Source: QKTW01 sp052161885 (GTDB taxonomy: Bacteria; Bacteroidota; Bacteroidia; Chitinophagales; Chitinophagaceae). From it: 64,000 nucleotides of DNA. Shown here piece by piece: positions 1-8,298 of this stretch. Below the pieces are notes generated by a model. The model did not search any database. It was not told the origin of the DNA and saw nothing but the letters and a program-made list of their open reading frames with translations. Each line of letters opens with the position of its first letter. Positions within the stretch are counted from its first letter, which is position 1. The stretch is from assembly GCA_052161885.1 (NCBI GenBank), contig CP197396.1, forward strand, positions 4,650,001-4,714,000. Direction: 5' to 3'. The translations under genes were made by a program, and so were the position numbers.

Positions 1-471
1 AAAGCATTCATCGCGCGTGAGGAACCCGATATAGTAATTGTTTGTATAGCTGTCAAAGGCTTCATTATCTTTCAGCGATCTGCCATTTATGAGGAAACTC
101 CACAGCTTGATAAATTCAGCGTTGCCTGTATGGATAACGAGTTTTGTACTTTCACTATAGCGCCATTTATTAATCAACGGGCCGATTAAATCCAATGTAT
201 GATTACCCGACCAGTCCCAATATATTCCGATGAAAACCGAAGTTAATTCATCAATCAGATTTTTATCAAGATCATTGAAACACGCCTCCAGATCATCTGT
301 CGTTTTCAGGAAGGAAATCAGGCGTTCGTCTGCAAGTGGCTGATTAAATTCTTTCATCGAATTTTTATGCTCATCTGTGAACCATTGCCGGAAGTCTGCA
401 TAGTTTTCAAACATCAGATCTTTTAAATGCTTAGGCTCACAGGCTTCCATAAAACTTATTCTATTACCCAT
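1..471 (-). CDS. Hypothetical protein, 3' end cut by window edge
   Basis: An open frame of 157 codons starts at an ATG at 471 and runs without a stop to base 1, so the C-terminus lies outside the window. The product is acidic, soluble-looking and rich in aromatic residues (for example YWDWSGNH near residue 95 and FIKLWSFLINGR near 125). It has no signal peptide or membrane segment. I do not recognise the family. Neighbouring genes on the same strand are small accessory genes, with a 133-bp gap to the next one. That the frame is coding is fairly safe, because a 157-codon stop-free frame with normal composition is unlikely by chance. Confidence 0.7.
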   Translation of the reverse strand, partial: MGNRISFMEACEPKHLKDLMFENYADFRQWFTDEHKNSMKEFNQPLADERLISFLKTTDDLEACFNDLDKNLIDELTSVFIGIYWDWSGNHTLDLIGPLINKWRYSESTKLVIHTGNAEFIKLWSFLINGRSLKDNEAFDSYTNNYYIGFLTRDECF

Positions 472-604
472 ACTATGTATAATTAGGTAGGCGTTTCAGC
501 TGTTCCTTTATATATTGGTTGCAATTGCAGTGGGGCATTTACAAGAGTATTTTAATAGAAAGCTATTGGTGAAAAACACCAACAGTGGAGTAGTTATATA
601 AAAA

Positions 605-985
605 CTACAAGCTATGCTTCTCCCTATATGCGGCCAATGCTGCCGCCAGCAACTGTTTCAGTGCAGGAGCGTTTATCTGTTCCGGGGTTTTAATCTGTAC
701 ATAACGTGATATTTTCCCGGTTCCTTCAAGCATTTTTTCAGGATCGGGCAATCCGGTTCCGCGATTAAAACCCAGCTTAATCCCTTTTTTTGAAGGAATG
801 ATAACGCATATAAGCTCGGAGTATTTTTGCCCGTAGCAATAACCGATCATTTTTGCAGGAAGATCTACTTGTTCTGTAATGCCCGGGAGATTGGCCAGGA
901 GCACTTCACGCAGCTGTAATGCATTGCTGCAGACCTGCTCATCGTACTGCGACAGAAAGGTGATTATTTCATTGCCTGCTTTCAT
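605..985 (-). CDS. DUF1801 (YdhG-like) domain protein
   Basis: This 126-residue soluble protein begins at an ATG. Its layout matches the DUF1801/YdhG family: an N-terminal helix pair, a central strand region ending in the IKLGFNRGTGLPDPEKMLEG stretch (residues about 70-88), then GTGKISRYVQIKT, and a C-terminal helix. Family members are small alpha/beta proteins of unknown biochemical role, often scattered in accessory regions. Nothing in the sequence suggests a specific substrate. It is transcribed in the same direction as the flanking small genes, but gaps of about 40 and 130 bp give no clear operon. Confidence 0.8.
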   Translation of the reverse strand: MKAGNEIITFLSQYDEQVCSNALQLREVLLANLPGITEQVDLPAKMIGYCYGQKYSELICVIIPSKKGIKLGFNRGTGLPDPEKMLEGTGKISRYVQIKTPEQINAPALKQLLAAALAAYREKHSL

Positions 986-1024
986 CTGATGTTTTTATTA
1001 TTTCTGCAGTGCATAGAACTTATG

Positions 1025-1459
1025 CTATTGATCAAGGGTTATCTTCATGGTATAATGCATGTAGCCTTTTTTCAGTTTTACTCTTTTATCTTTCCTGCTA
1101 AAAGGAATAGTATCCTTGTTATCTACAATAAGTTTTTGTTTGGGACTTGGCCAGCCCATTCCTGTCTGAAAAAGAGCTCTTTTACCTTTTTCAAGCTGAA
1201 ATGTGTACGATCCTTTTTGCATACTTGTATCTTTTGCAAGGATGGGAATGGTATCTTTTCTTACTTTTTCTGAAGAAAAATTACTGTCAGATACGTCAGC
1301 AGTCTCTATTGAATTTTGATAAGGCATGTCAAATTTGCTCACATTGATGACCTTGATTGTTTTGCTGGTATTAGATCTGTTGATTAAAAAAACAGCATAA
1401 CCTGGGTCACAGGATTCAAAAGCAATAAGCCCGATAAACAGGAAGATTATTCGTGTCAT
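1025..1459 (-). CDS. Small putative lipoprotein of unknown function
   Basis: The 144-residue product starts with a hydrophobic segment (residues 1-13) followed by a Cys at about 17 in the context FESCDPG. This resembles a Bacteroidota lipoprotein signal, although the residue at -3 is not the usual Leu. The rest is Lys/Ser/Thr-rich and predicted mostly beta, with a pattern of short strands (SYTFQLEKGKRALFQTG around residue 84). No known domain was recognised. It lies 16 bp downstream of a XRE regulator gene on the same strand and could be co-transcribed with it. Confidence 0.6.
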   Translation of the reverse strand: MTRIIFLFIGLIAFESCDPGYAVFLINRSNTSKTIKVINVSKFDMPYQNSIETADVSDSNFSSEKVRKDTIPILAKDTSMQKGSYTFQLEKGKRALFQTGMGWPSPKQKLIVDNKDTIPFSRKDKRVKLKKGYMHYTMKITLDQ

Positions 1460-1475
1460 TTTTAAACAATTGGGT

Positions 1476-1904
1476 TTACTTTCCTTTCAGCAAAGCTTCC
1501 AGCCGCACAATCATCGCTTCCTTTTCCTGGAGCATTCGTTCGTACATCGCTTCTTTTTCTTTGTATAGCTCTATGACTTTATCAAGAGGGTTGAAGCTGC
1601 ATTGATAATCCATCGCAGAGGCGTGTGCATTATCATGAAAATCCTGAAATGTATTTGCGACGATACTGATCGTGGCGGCATCATTGTATGTTCTGATGGC
1701 TTCCACGCTTACTCTGAGCGATTTCGCGATCTTCTCCAGCACCGGCGCATCAATCGTTTCTTTCTGCTCCAGCAGCGATATGGCCTGCTGCGTAATGCCC
1801 AGGTCTATGGCCAGTGCATCCTGCTTTATGCCCAGTATCTCGCGGATGCGTTTTACATTTCTGCCTTCGTGTACGTTTTGTTCGCGCATATCTGTCGTCC
1901 TCAT
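1476..1904 (-). CDS. XRE-family helix-turn-helix regulator, copy 1
   Basis: The 142-residue protein has a Cro/CI-type HTH at about residues 15-72 (RIREILGIKQDALAIDLGIT then QQAISLLEQKE), a variable linker (73-105) and a C-terminal coiled coil (about 106-140) containing FNPLDKVIELYKEKEAMYE. It is nearly identical to the next gene upstream in the HTH and coiled coil but differs strongly in the linker, so the two are recent tandem duplicates. The coiled coil would allow homo- or heterodimers of the two copies. It probably binds DNA locally; the target is unknown. Only 9 bp separate it from copy 2, so they are likely co-transcribed from 2336. Confidence 0.85.
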   Translation of the reverse strand: MRTTDMREQNVHEGRNVKRIREILGIKQDALAIDLGITQQAISLLEQKETIDAPVLEKIAKSLRVSVEAIRTYNDAATISIVANTFQDFHDNAHASAMDYQCSFNPLDKVIELYKEKEAMYERMLQEKEAMIVRLEALLKGK

Positions 1905-1913
1905 GTTATAAGT

Positions 1914-2336
1914 TTACTTTTTTATCAGCTCTTTTAGTTCTTTAATCATCTGCTCTTTTTCCTGCAGCATACGCTCGTACATTGCTTCTTTTTCTTTATA
2001 CAACTCTATAATCTTATCCATCGGATTGAAAGAAGGCTGATAGTTGAATACAGAACCGTATGAACTGTCATTGTTGGTAACAGAGTTTAAGACGACGCTG
2101 AATGTTGCTGCTTCATCATAATTGCGTATCGCTTCCACTGTTACCCTCAACGATTTGGCAATCTTCTCCAGTACCGGCGCATCAATCGTTTCCTTCTGCT
2201 CCAGCAGCGATATGGCCTGCTGCGTAATGCCGAGGTCTATGGCCAGTGCATCCTGCTTTATACCCAGTATCTCGCGGATGCGTTTTACATTTCTGCCTTC
2301 ATGTACATTGTGTTCGCGCATATCTGTCATTCTCAT
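1914..2336 (-). CDS. XRE-family helix-turn-helix regulator, copy 2
   Basis: This 140-residue paralogue lies immediately upstream of copy 1. The first 70 residues differ at only a handful of positions. The linker (about 73-103) has diverged (NSVTNNDSSYGSVFNYQ here), and the C-terminal coiled coil is again conserved up to ERMLQEKEQMI. The conserved ends and free-running middle suggest selection on DNA binding and dimerisation. It begins at an ATG. The HTH contains the usual short recognition-helix pattern of XRE proteins (ITQQAISLLEQ). No partner toxin, phage gene or restriction gene is adjacent. Confidence 0.85.
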   Translation of the reverse strand: MRMTDMREHNVHEGRNVKRIREILGIKQDALAIDLGITQQAISLLEQKETIDAPVLEKIAKSLRVTVEAIRNYDEAATFSVVLNSVTNNDSSYGSVFNYQPSFNPMDKIIELYKEKEAMYERMLQEKEQMIKELKELIKK

Positions 2337-2497
2337 ACTGCAAGTATAGCAAATTTCCTGTTGTAATAAATGGTGAAATCGCTTGTATTGTACAAGGATT
2401 TTCCGTTATCAGCAAGTGTTTGCCAATCATTTTGCAGGGAAGAGTGGTTGGGCAAAAGATGCCGGCAGCGGTATAAAAGATGAATTTTCTGAGGTGA

Positions 2498-2707
2498 AAA
2501 GTGATTTTAAAGCGCCGCAGAATGATTTTAAAACGTTGTAAAACGGTTTTACAACGCCGTAAAATGGTTTTTCAATGGTTCAGAATGGTTTTACAATGCT
2601 TTAAAATGGTTTTACAACGGTTTAAAATGCTTTTTCAATGGTTTAAAATGGTTTTATAACGTTGAAAAATGACTCACCGGCATTTTAAAATGATTTTATA
2701 CCGGCTG
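2498..2707. repeat. Ten-unit degenerate 21-bp tandem array
   Basis: Reading from 2498, the sequence divides without indels into ten units of exactly 21 bp, all near the form AAAATGGTTTTACAACGGTTT. Every unit opens with an A-rich stretch and most then carry a T-run. The 21-bp spacing is two helical turns, so A/T tracts are in phase and the DNA may be curved. It is also seven codons: one plus-strand frame stays open through seven units (heptads such as KMVLQRF) before a TAA. It fills most of the 463-bp gap 2337-2799. A relic unit (ATGATTTTATACCGGCTG) recurs near 2755. Confidence 0.9.
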
Positions 2708-2799
2708 CGTGAGAGTCTGTTCAATAAAGTGTGTCAGATTAAAAAATAAGCACATGATTTTATACCGGCTGTGCGGAACGCATGGATCAATGAAATGTA

Positions 2800-3303
2800 T
2801 TATTTCAGCTCCATTTCATTTACCTCTTTGTCTACCTTGATCCATTCAAGATGCGGGTCTATATTTTCCGGTACATCTGAGGTGATCATAAATAACGGGG
2901 TGAGATAGCAGACTTTTACGGTTCTTGTTTTATAGCCATGCGCTCCCATGTCGCGCATCTGGGTTTCTATGCGCATAAAGCTGAAATGTCCGTGCTCATA
3001 AAGTATTTCCTGTGTATGCCATGCAGCAGCGGCTTGTAATACCCTGAATGGGCCAGCTACAATAACCAACGCGATGATGATGACGGGGATTAATATGCCC
3101 GCAATTTTCCGTTTTGCTGCACGATAGCTAACCAGGCTATAGATAAACATGCCGGCGGAATAGAAAGGAAGACCAATGTATACTGCCGATTTAAGCAATT
3201 GATTTTTTATGTCGAAGCCGGATAGCTCGTCCAGCAGAAACAGTATTATGATAAGCGAATAGAGGGTGGTAAGGATGACGGATATGGCTTTGGTGTATTT
3301 CAT
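2800..3303 (-). CDS. Hypothetical membrane protein
   Basis: The ATG at 3303 is preferred to the GTG one codon earlier. The 167-residue product has three likely membrane segments (about residues 6-26, 38-58 and 70-90), then a soluble C-terminal domain of about 75 residues that begins near AAAAWHTQEILYEHGHFSF and ends in a charged tail. The family is not recognised. It is separated from the downstream 21-bp array by about 90 bp. On the upstream side it faces the terminator of the S46 peptidase gene, so it looks like a single-gene unit. Confidence 0.65.
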   Translation of the reverse strand: MKYTKAISVILTTLYSLIIILFLLDELSGFDIKNQLLKSAVYIGLPFYSAGMFIYSLVSYRAAKRKIAGILIPVIIIALVIVAGPFRVLQAAAAWHTQEILYEHGHFSFMRIETQMRDMGAHGYKTRTVKVCYLTPLFMITSDVPENIDPHLEWIKVDKEVNEMELK

Positions 3304-3370
3304 CACATGGCAGAAATGGTAGCCAAATGTAAAAGGAGAAAATATTATGATTGCGATAGATATTGTTAAT

Positions 3371-3400
3371 AAAAAAAGGTCCGTGCAAAATGCATGGACC
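3371..3400 (-). terminator. Terminator of the S46 peptidase gene
   Basis: On the minus strand a stem GGTCC-A-TGCA / TGCA-C-GGACC with one mismatch is followed directly by seven T. It lies 70 bp after the peptidase stop codon. Confidence 0.75.
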
Positions 3401-3412
3401 AGTATTGTTTTT

Positions 3413-3467
3413 AAATCTTAAATCTATCCAGTATCCAGTATCCGGTATCTCATATCTCAAATCCCAC
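3413..3467. repeat. Heptamer near-tandem repeat
   Basis: Consecutive 7-mers AAATCTT, AAATCT, ATCCAGT, ATCCAGT, ATCCGGT, ATCTCAT, ATCTCAA and ATCCCAC lie between the peptidase stop codon and its terminator. They would therefore be transcribed into the 3' UTR. Confidence 0.75.
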
Positions 3468-3469
3468 TT

Positions 3470-5647
3470 CTACTTCGCAAACTGCATCTCCTTCAGCAGC
3501 CAGCCGGCACCGCCGAATTTTTCTATGATAAATAAGGTGTAGCGGACGTCTACAGAAATATTGCGGCACAGGTTCGGATCAAAATACAAATCACTCATGG
3601 TGCCTTCCCATATACGATCGAAGTTGGTACCTATCAGTTCGCCTTTGGCATTCAGCACCGGGCTGCCCGAGTTGCCGCCCGAAGTATGGTTGCTGGCAGT
3701 AAAGGCTACAGGTACGGTACCATTCACACCCCAGCGACCGTAATCTTTCTTGTCGTGCAGTTCTTTCAGTTTGGCAGGTACGCAGTATTCTTCAATGTCG
3801 GGGTTTTCTTTGGTGAGTATTTCCTCAATGTTGGTTTGGTAGCTGTATGGCGCAGGCCCGTCGGGGTCTATGCCTTGTACGGTGCCGTACGTAAGGCGCA
3901 GCGTCAGGTTGGCATCGGGGTAGAACGCTTTGCGGTCGCCATCCTTCAGCATCTGGCTTTTCATATACAGGCGGTTGAGCATCTGCATACGTGTATTGTA
4001 GCTATTGAGGCCAGGTGTTATTTTTTCGGCCCGCAGCGCAATGATGTTTTTGTACAGCAGGTAGGCGGGGTCTTTCAGTATAGTATTGGTATCTGCAATG
4101 GTAGCGGTCTGTGCAAACTGCGTCATCTTATCCTGCGAGGCAGCCAGGGAGAGATTATATACATCGTCTGCCCATTTATTAAAATCGCCGCCGTGCTGGC
4201 TGAGGGCGTTTTTGTAATACTGCGGCACAAATGCAGGCGCTTCTTTAAAGTATAAAGGTATCAGCGCTTCAAAAACCTGTTTGTCGGTGGCGGCATCATA
4301 GTTCTTGTAGAAACCGGCCCAGGCCTGTGTCATTTTTTCGAATCCTTGCGGGTCATTGGCGGCAGTATGCCCGTTACGCAGCGCAGACAGCATTTGTTGC
4401 AATGCCATTCCCTGGCTGATGATCTCTGTGCCGAGTACGGCTTCCATACTGTATTCATTACCTTTCAGCACTTCATCGGCTGCGTGGGTGGTGGCTTCAA
4501 TCTGAGCCAGCAGGTTGTCGGCATAAGGAGCGGTGGTATCGGTGGTAGTCCATTGCTGGAAGTTTTGTTCATAGTCCTGCTTTTTGGCCGGTACATTATT
4601 AATGCCCAGTCCGCGCACTTCGCCCTGCCATTTTTTCCAGCCATTGGCTATGCCTGCTTTCTTGGAGGTGTATTTCAGGAAGATGCTGCGGTCGCGCTCC
4701 ATATTTTTATCCCATATTTCCAGCTTTTTGGTGCGGGCTTCTATGCGTATGGGGTCTGTGATCTTATATACCTGGTTCAGCTGGTAAGAGGAAATATACT
4801 CCTGTGTGGCGCCGGGAAACCCGTATACCATGGTAAAATCACCTTCTTTGTAGCCTTTGGCATTGATGGTAAAAAAGTTTTTGGTCTCGTAAGGCTTGTT
4901 GCTCTTATCGTAGTCGGCAGGTTTGTTGTCTTTACCGGCATAAATGCGGAACACCGAGAAGTCGCCGTTATGGCGCGGCCACATCCAGTTGTCGTAGTCG
5001 CCTCCGAAGACGCCGATGCCGTTTGGCGGGAAGCCCACAAGCCGGATATCGCGATAGGTTTCGCTGACGATCACCCAGTATTGGTTACCATTATAATATG
5101 GTTTTATGGTAGCATCGAGGTGAGTGGTAAACTGGTATCCTTTCTCCAGGTTGCGGATACGGCGGGCGATCATGCTGTCGCGCAGGGGCGATGGCATAGT
5201 ATCGGAAATGTCGCTGAGGATATTATCGGTCACATTTTCCATTTTGCGGATAAACGTGACGGTGAGGCCGGGGCAGGGTAGCTCCTCGCCATTGTTCATA
5301 GACCAGAAGCCGTTGGCAAAATAATCTTTGCCGGGCCCGCTGAGGCCCTGTACGGAACCGTAGCCGCAATGGTGGTTGGTAAGCAGCAGTCCTCTGGAAG
5401 AAACGACCTCGCCGGTGCAGCCCTTGCCAAAGAGCACAATGGCATTATTAAAGCCGGTGCCGTTATCATTATACAGTTTGTCTACCGGTATCTGCAGGCC
5501 CATGGCCTTCATGTCGGCTTCGCGGTTTTTTACGGTGGGGGGCAGCCACATACCTTCTTTGGCAATAGCGGCAGAAGTGATGCCCGTGGCCCCGATGATG
5601 AGCGCCGTTCTCCTGAAAAAATGAGTAAGGCGGGTGGTGTGGAACAT
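3470..5647 (-). CDS. S46 family dipeptidyl-peptidase, DPP11 type (Asp/Glu-specific)
   Basis: This 725-residue exported serine peptidase releases dipeptides from oligopeptide N-termini, probably in the periplasm. A signal peptide covers about residues 1-29. The chymotrypsin-like catalytic triad is visible as His93 (TNHHCGYG), Asp229 (RHNGDFS) and Ser660 (GGNSGSP). Arg678 sits 18 residues after the catalytic Ser in NFDRIWEG. That position carries Arg in Porphyromonas DPP11, where it selects acidic P1 residues, and Gly in DPP7, so DPP11-type specificity is inferred. Length matches the family (about 720). It is monocistronic, divergent from the T9SS protein at 5752, with its own terminator near 3371. 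Confidence 0.93.
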   Translation of the reverse strand: MFHTTRLTHFFRRTALIIGATGITSAAIAKEGMWLPPTVKNREADMKAMGLQIPVDKLYNDNGTGFNNAIVLFGKGCTGEVVSSRGLLLTNHHCGYGSVQGLSGPGKDYFANGFWSMNNGEELPCPGLTVTFIRKMENVTDNILSDISDTMPSPLRDSMIARRIRNLEKGYQFTTHLDATIKPYYNGNQYWVIVSETYRDIRLVGFPPNGIGVFGGDYDNWMWPRHNGDFSVFRIYAGKDNKPADYDKSNKPYETKNFFTINAKGYKEGDFTMVYGFPGATQEYISSYQLNQVYKITDPIRIEARTKKLEIWDKNMERDRSIFLKYTSKKAGIANGWKKWQGEVRGLGINNVPAKKQDYEQNFQQWTTTDTTAPYADNLLAQIEATTHAADEVLKGNEYSMEAVLGTEIISQGMALQQMLSALRNGHTAANDPQGFEKMTQAWAGFYKNYDAATDKQVFEALIPLYFKEAPAFVPQYYKNALSQHGGDFNKWADDVYNLSLAASQDKMTQFAQTATIADTNTILKDPAYLLYKNIIALRAEKITPGLNSYNTRMQMLNRLYMKSQMLKDGDRKAFYPDANLTLRLTYGTVQGIDPDGPAPYSYQTNIEEILTKENPDIEEYCVPAKLKELHDKKDYGRWGVNGTVPVAFTASNHTSGGNSGSPVLNAKGELIGTNFDRIWEGTMSDLYFDPNLCRNISVDVRYTLFIIEKFGGAGWLLKEMQFAK

Positions 5648-5751
5648 AGCTGGAATTTGCGCTTAAAGAAAATAAAAATAGTCCAATGCTATAAAAGTTT
5701 TAGCCTAATTGTTATATTAGCCCATTAGAAAGTGAAACTCTTTTCAGTATT

Positions 5752-7773
5752 ATGAGAAAATGCCTACTCTTTGTAGCACTCCTGATAGTGTCACAACTGA
5801 ACATCCTGAAGGCCCAAAGCCTGTTTAGCGCTCCCGACACTGTCTGCGTAAGGCAGCCTGTACACCTTACCGGTAATGTATCTTCAGCGTCTACTTATTA
5901 CTGGGGCTTCTGCTCCGGTTACCTGCAGAATGCGCCGGTACTTACCAATATAGGTAGCGGCTTCAGCTTCAACGGGGTAGACGGCGCCATTGAAATTGCC
6001 AAAGACAATGGCAACTACTACGGTTTTGTGGCCAATGCAACTTCAAACGAACTGCTGCGCCTTGATTTTGGTGCCAGTATGGCCAATGTGCCAACGGTAA
6101 CCAGTCTCGGTAACCTGAACAATACGCTGCCAACGGCCACATCTTCCCTTTCCCTGGTAAAAGATGCAATAGGCGAATGGCACCTTTTTGCTGTAGGTGG
6201 TACTACAACCGCAGATGCTTCTTTCGCCCGTTTTGACTTCCGTACTTCGCTTACCAATACTCCGAACAGTGTAAATTTCGGTAATCCCAATTCCCTGCTC
6301 GAACAGCCAAAAGGTATGTTCGTTGGTTTTGATGGCTTTAACTGGTATGGCTTTACGGTAGATAAGTCCAAAAATGATCTTGTACGTTTTAACTTCGGTA
6401 ACAACCCGTCACTGACGCCTATTGTAACTTCATATGGCAATGTTGGTGGACTGAGCTCCCCGAATGACATTGCTGCTGTGCAGGACGCAGGCGACTGGTA
6501 TTTCCTGGTGGTGAATGAAGGTGACAATACAATGTCCCGCATCACTTTTGGTAATACACTGTCTAACACCCCTGCCGGTATAAACCTGGGTAACATAAAC
6601 GGTGAGTTTTTTGATCCGAGCGCTGTTACTATTATTAAAGATTGCGGTAACTACTATGCATTTGTTACAGACCGGCTGAGCAATGAAATCACTAAAGTAA
6701 CGATACCGAGCCTGGCAGGCACTTATTCTGCAGTATTGCTGGGTACAGGATCCGGTGTATTCTCCAGCCCGTCCGGCTTGTCTGGTATGCTGCGTGATAA
6801 GGATAACCTGTATGCCTTTGCTGTAAATGGAGATAATTCGCTTTCCAGCATCGTATTTGCACAGTGCACCAATTCCAGCATTGCATCTTCAGACAGCTCT
6901 ACCCCTCCTGTTTATACCTACAATACACCGGGCATTTACAATGTATACCTGGCAGTAGATGAAGGTAAGCCTACCATGCAGGTAGATTGCAAACAGATAT
7001 ATGTAGAAGCGATCCCCAAGATCAATATCAGCAATGATACGGTTCTGTGCCAGGGCGATACTATCAGCCTGTTCATCCAGTCGGGCCGTGCTATCAGCTA
7101 TGTATGGCGCCCATACTACAATATCAGCGATACTGTGGGTATGAAAGTAAAAGTATGGCCGGAGTATACGCTTCCTTATTATATCACACTTACCTATCCT
7201 GACGGTTGTATCGTAGATACGCCTATTCATGTAAGCGTAAGCAAAGTAAAAGCAGATGCCGGCTCTGACCGTACACTGGCAGATGGCGCCACCACATTGC
7301 TTGGCGGCCCGCTCACCAGTACCAATGGCCATTATGTTTACAACTGGACGCCTTCTATCTTCCTTAACAATACTACTATTACGAATCCTACAGCTACACC
7401 GGCTTATGACGTTACTTATTACCTGGAAGTAACAGAACTGAACGATAACCTGGGCTGTAAAGACATAGACACGGTGGTGATACATACTGCATGTACAGAA
7501 CTGACACTGCCTAATGCGTTCATACCCGAAAGCAAGTCTGGTGGTGCCAACCGTTTTGGCCTGCTGAACAAGCAGATCGTAAAACTTAACTACTTCAGGA
7601 TATTTGACCGCTGGGGTAAAGAAGTGTTCTCTACTACAGACCCTACCAAGGAATGGGATGGAAAGATCAATGGCGACCCGGCTCCGTTTGGCGTATATGT
7701 GTGGGAAGTGGATGGTTTCTGTGTAAGCGGCCTGAGGCTTAATAAGGTGGGCAACGTCACGTTGATACGATAA
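5752..7773 (+). CDS. Secreted beta-propeller protein with T9SS type B sorting domain
   Basis: The 673-residue product has a signal peptide (1-21, cut near LKAQS). It then has about six repeats of roughly 52 residues (about 85-370) with the pattern 'dgnyYgFvvn..snelsrldFG.sl.ntP....lGn', which looks like a six-bladed propeller. A PKD-like segment follows (about 380-425, TYNTPGIYNVYLAVDEG). The C-terminus is a gliding-motility-associated/type B sorting domain (about 585-673: YFRIFDRWGKEVFST, then WDGKINGDPAPFGVYVWEV). It is thus probably exported by the type IX system and displayed or released at the surface. The small gene at 7801 follows after only 27 bp. Confidence 0.88.
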   Translation: MRKCLLFVALLIVSQLNILKAQSLFSAPDTVCVRQPVHLTGNVSSASTYYWGFCSGYLQNAPVLTNIGSGFSFNGVDGAIEIAKDNGNYYGFVANATSNELLRLDFGASMANVPTVTSLGNLNNTLPTATSSLSLVKDAIGEWHLFAVGGTTTADASFARFDFRTSLTNTPNSVNFGNPNSLLEQPKGMFVGFDGFNWYGFTVDKSKNDLVRFNFGNNPSLTPIVTSYGNVGGLSSPNDIAAVQDAGDWYFLVVNEGDNTMSRITFGNTLSNTPAGINLGNINGEFFDPSAVTIIKDCGNYYAFVTDRLSNEITKVTIPSLAGTYSAVLLGTGSGVFSSPSGLSGMLRDKDNLYAFAVNGDNSLSSIVFAQCTNSSIASSDSSTPPVYTYNTPGIYNVYLAVDEGKPTMQVDCKQIYVEAIPKINISNDTVLCQGDTISLFIQSGRAISYVWRPYYNISDTVGMKVKVWPEYTLPYYITLTYPDGCIVDTPIHVSVSKVKADAGSDRTLADGATTLLGGPLTSTNGHYVYNWTPSIFLNNTTITNPTATPAYDVTYYLEVTELNDNLGCKDIDTVVIHTACTELTLPNAFIPESKSGGANRFGLLNKQIVKLNYFRIFDRWGKEVFSTTDPTKEWDGKINGDPAPFGVYVWEVDGFCVSGLRLNKVGNVTLIR

Positions 7774-7800
7774 GGTGAGAATCAGTAAAACAAAGTGAAC

Positions 7801-8097
7801 ATGGCGAGTTATTTTTTCCAGCTTTCTTTATCTGAAAATGCAATCGTAACCAAGGAGATTGTTGAAGAAAACAATAAACATGTAGAAGAGTTGTTTGCAG
7901 ATGGGCGCATGATTTCCTACAGCATTGCCGCCAACAGAAATTTTGTGTGGTGTATCATTAATGCTGAAGACGAAATGGAAGCGATGGGTCTTATTGCCGA
8001 TTTCCCTTCCTTCTCGCTTTTTGCAGATATACAATGCCATTTGCTGCTATATCACCAGCAGGTACCTGCTTCTCTGCCGGATATTTCAATGAATTAA
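7801..8097 (+). CDS. Small alpha/beta-barrel protein, muconolactone isomerase-like
   Basis: The ATG at 7801 is chosen over a GTG two codons upstream. The 98-residue protein has the shape of the muconolactone delta-isomerase/YciI ferredoxin-like fold: an N-terminal strand (ASYFFQLSL), a helix (VEENNKHVEELFADG), strands around NFVWCIINAED, and the end motif IADFPSFSLFADIQCHLL, which resembles the family's 'LPLFPYMDIEV'. Enzymatic activity cannot be inferred, since no catabolic genes are nearby. It probably shares a transcript with the T9SS protein and ends at the terminator at 8102. Confidence 0.55.
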   Translation: MASYFFQLSLSENAIVTKEIVEENNKHVEELFADGRMISYSIAANRNFVWCIINAEDEMEAMGLIADFPSFSLFADIQCHLLLYHQQVPASLPDISMN

Positions 8098-8101
8098 ATA
8101 T

Positions 8102-8124
8102 AAAGCTGCCTCCGGGCAGCTTTT
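8102..8124 (+). terminator. Intrinsic terminator after 7801 gene
   Basis: A nine-base stem AAAGCTGCC / GGCAGCTTT with a four-base loop is followed by a T-rich run. Confidence 0.85.
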
Positions 8125-8298
8125 CTTTTTTATTCCCATGCACATTTTTTGTTAGGAAAATTATATATGTCTCTTTTTTGGGGATTGAAAACGCTTATTT
8201 TTTTATAAGCAAAATTGTGAGGGTGCTCATTGCTGATCTTGACTTTAAGCCCGACCTTTGCCCTGTCAAAATCAAAAACAAACAATCAGTTATCAATT

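Noticed and set aside
2498..2707. CRISPR array
   Set aside because: Units of 21 bp abut directly with no unique spacers, and no cas genes are present.
4346..5281. 311-codon plus-strand frame inside the S46 peptidase gene
   Set aside because: Antisense shadow of the catalytic domain coding region.
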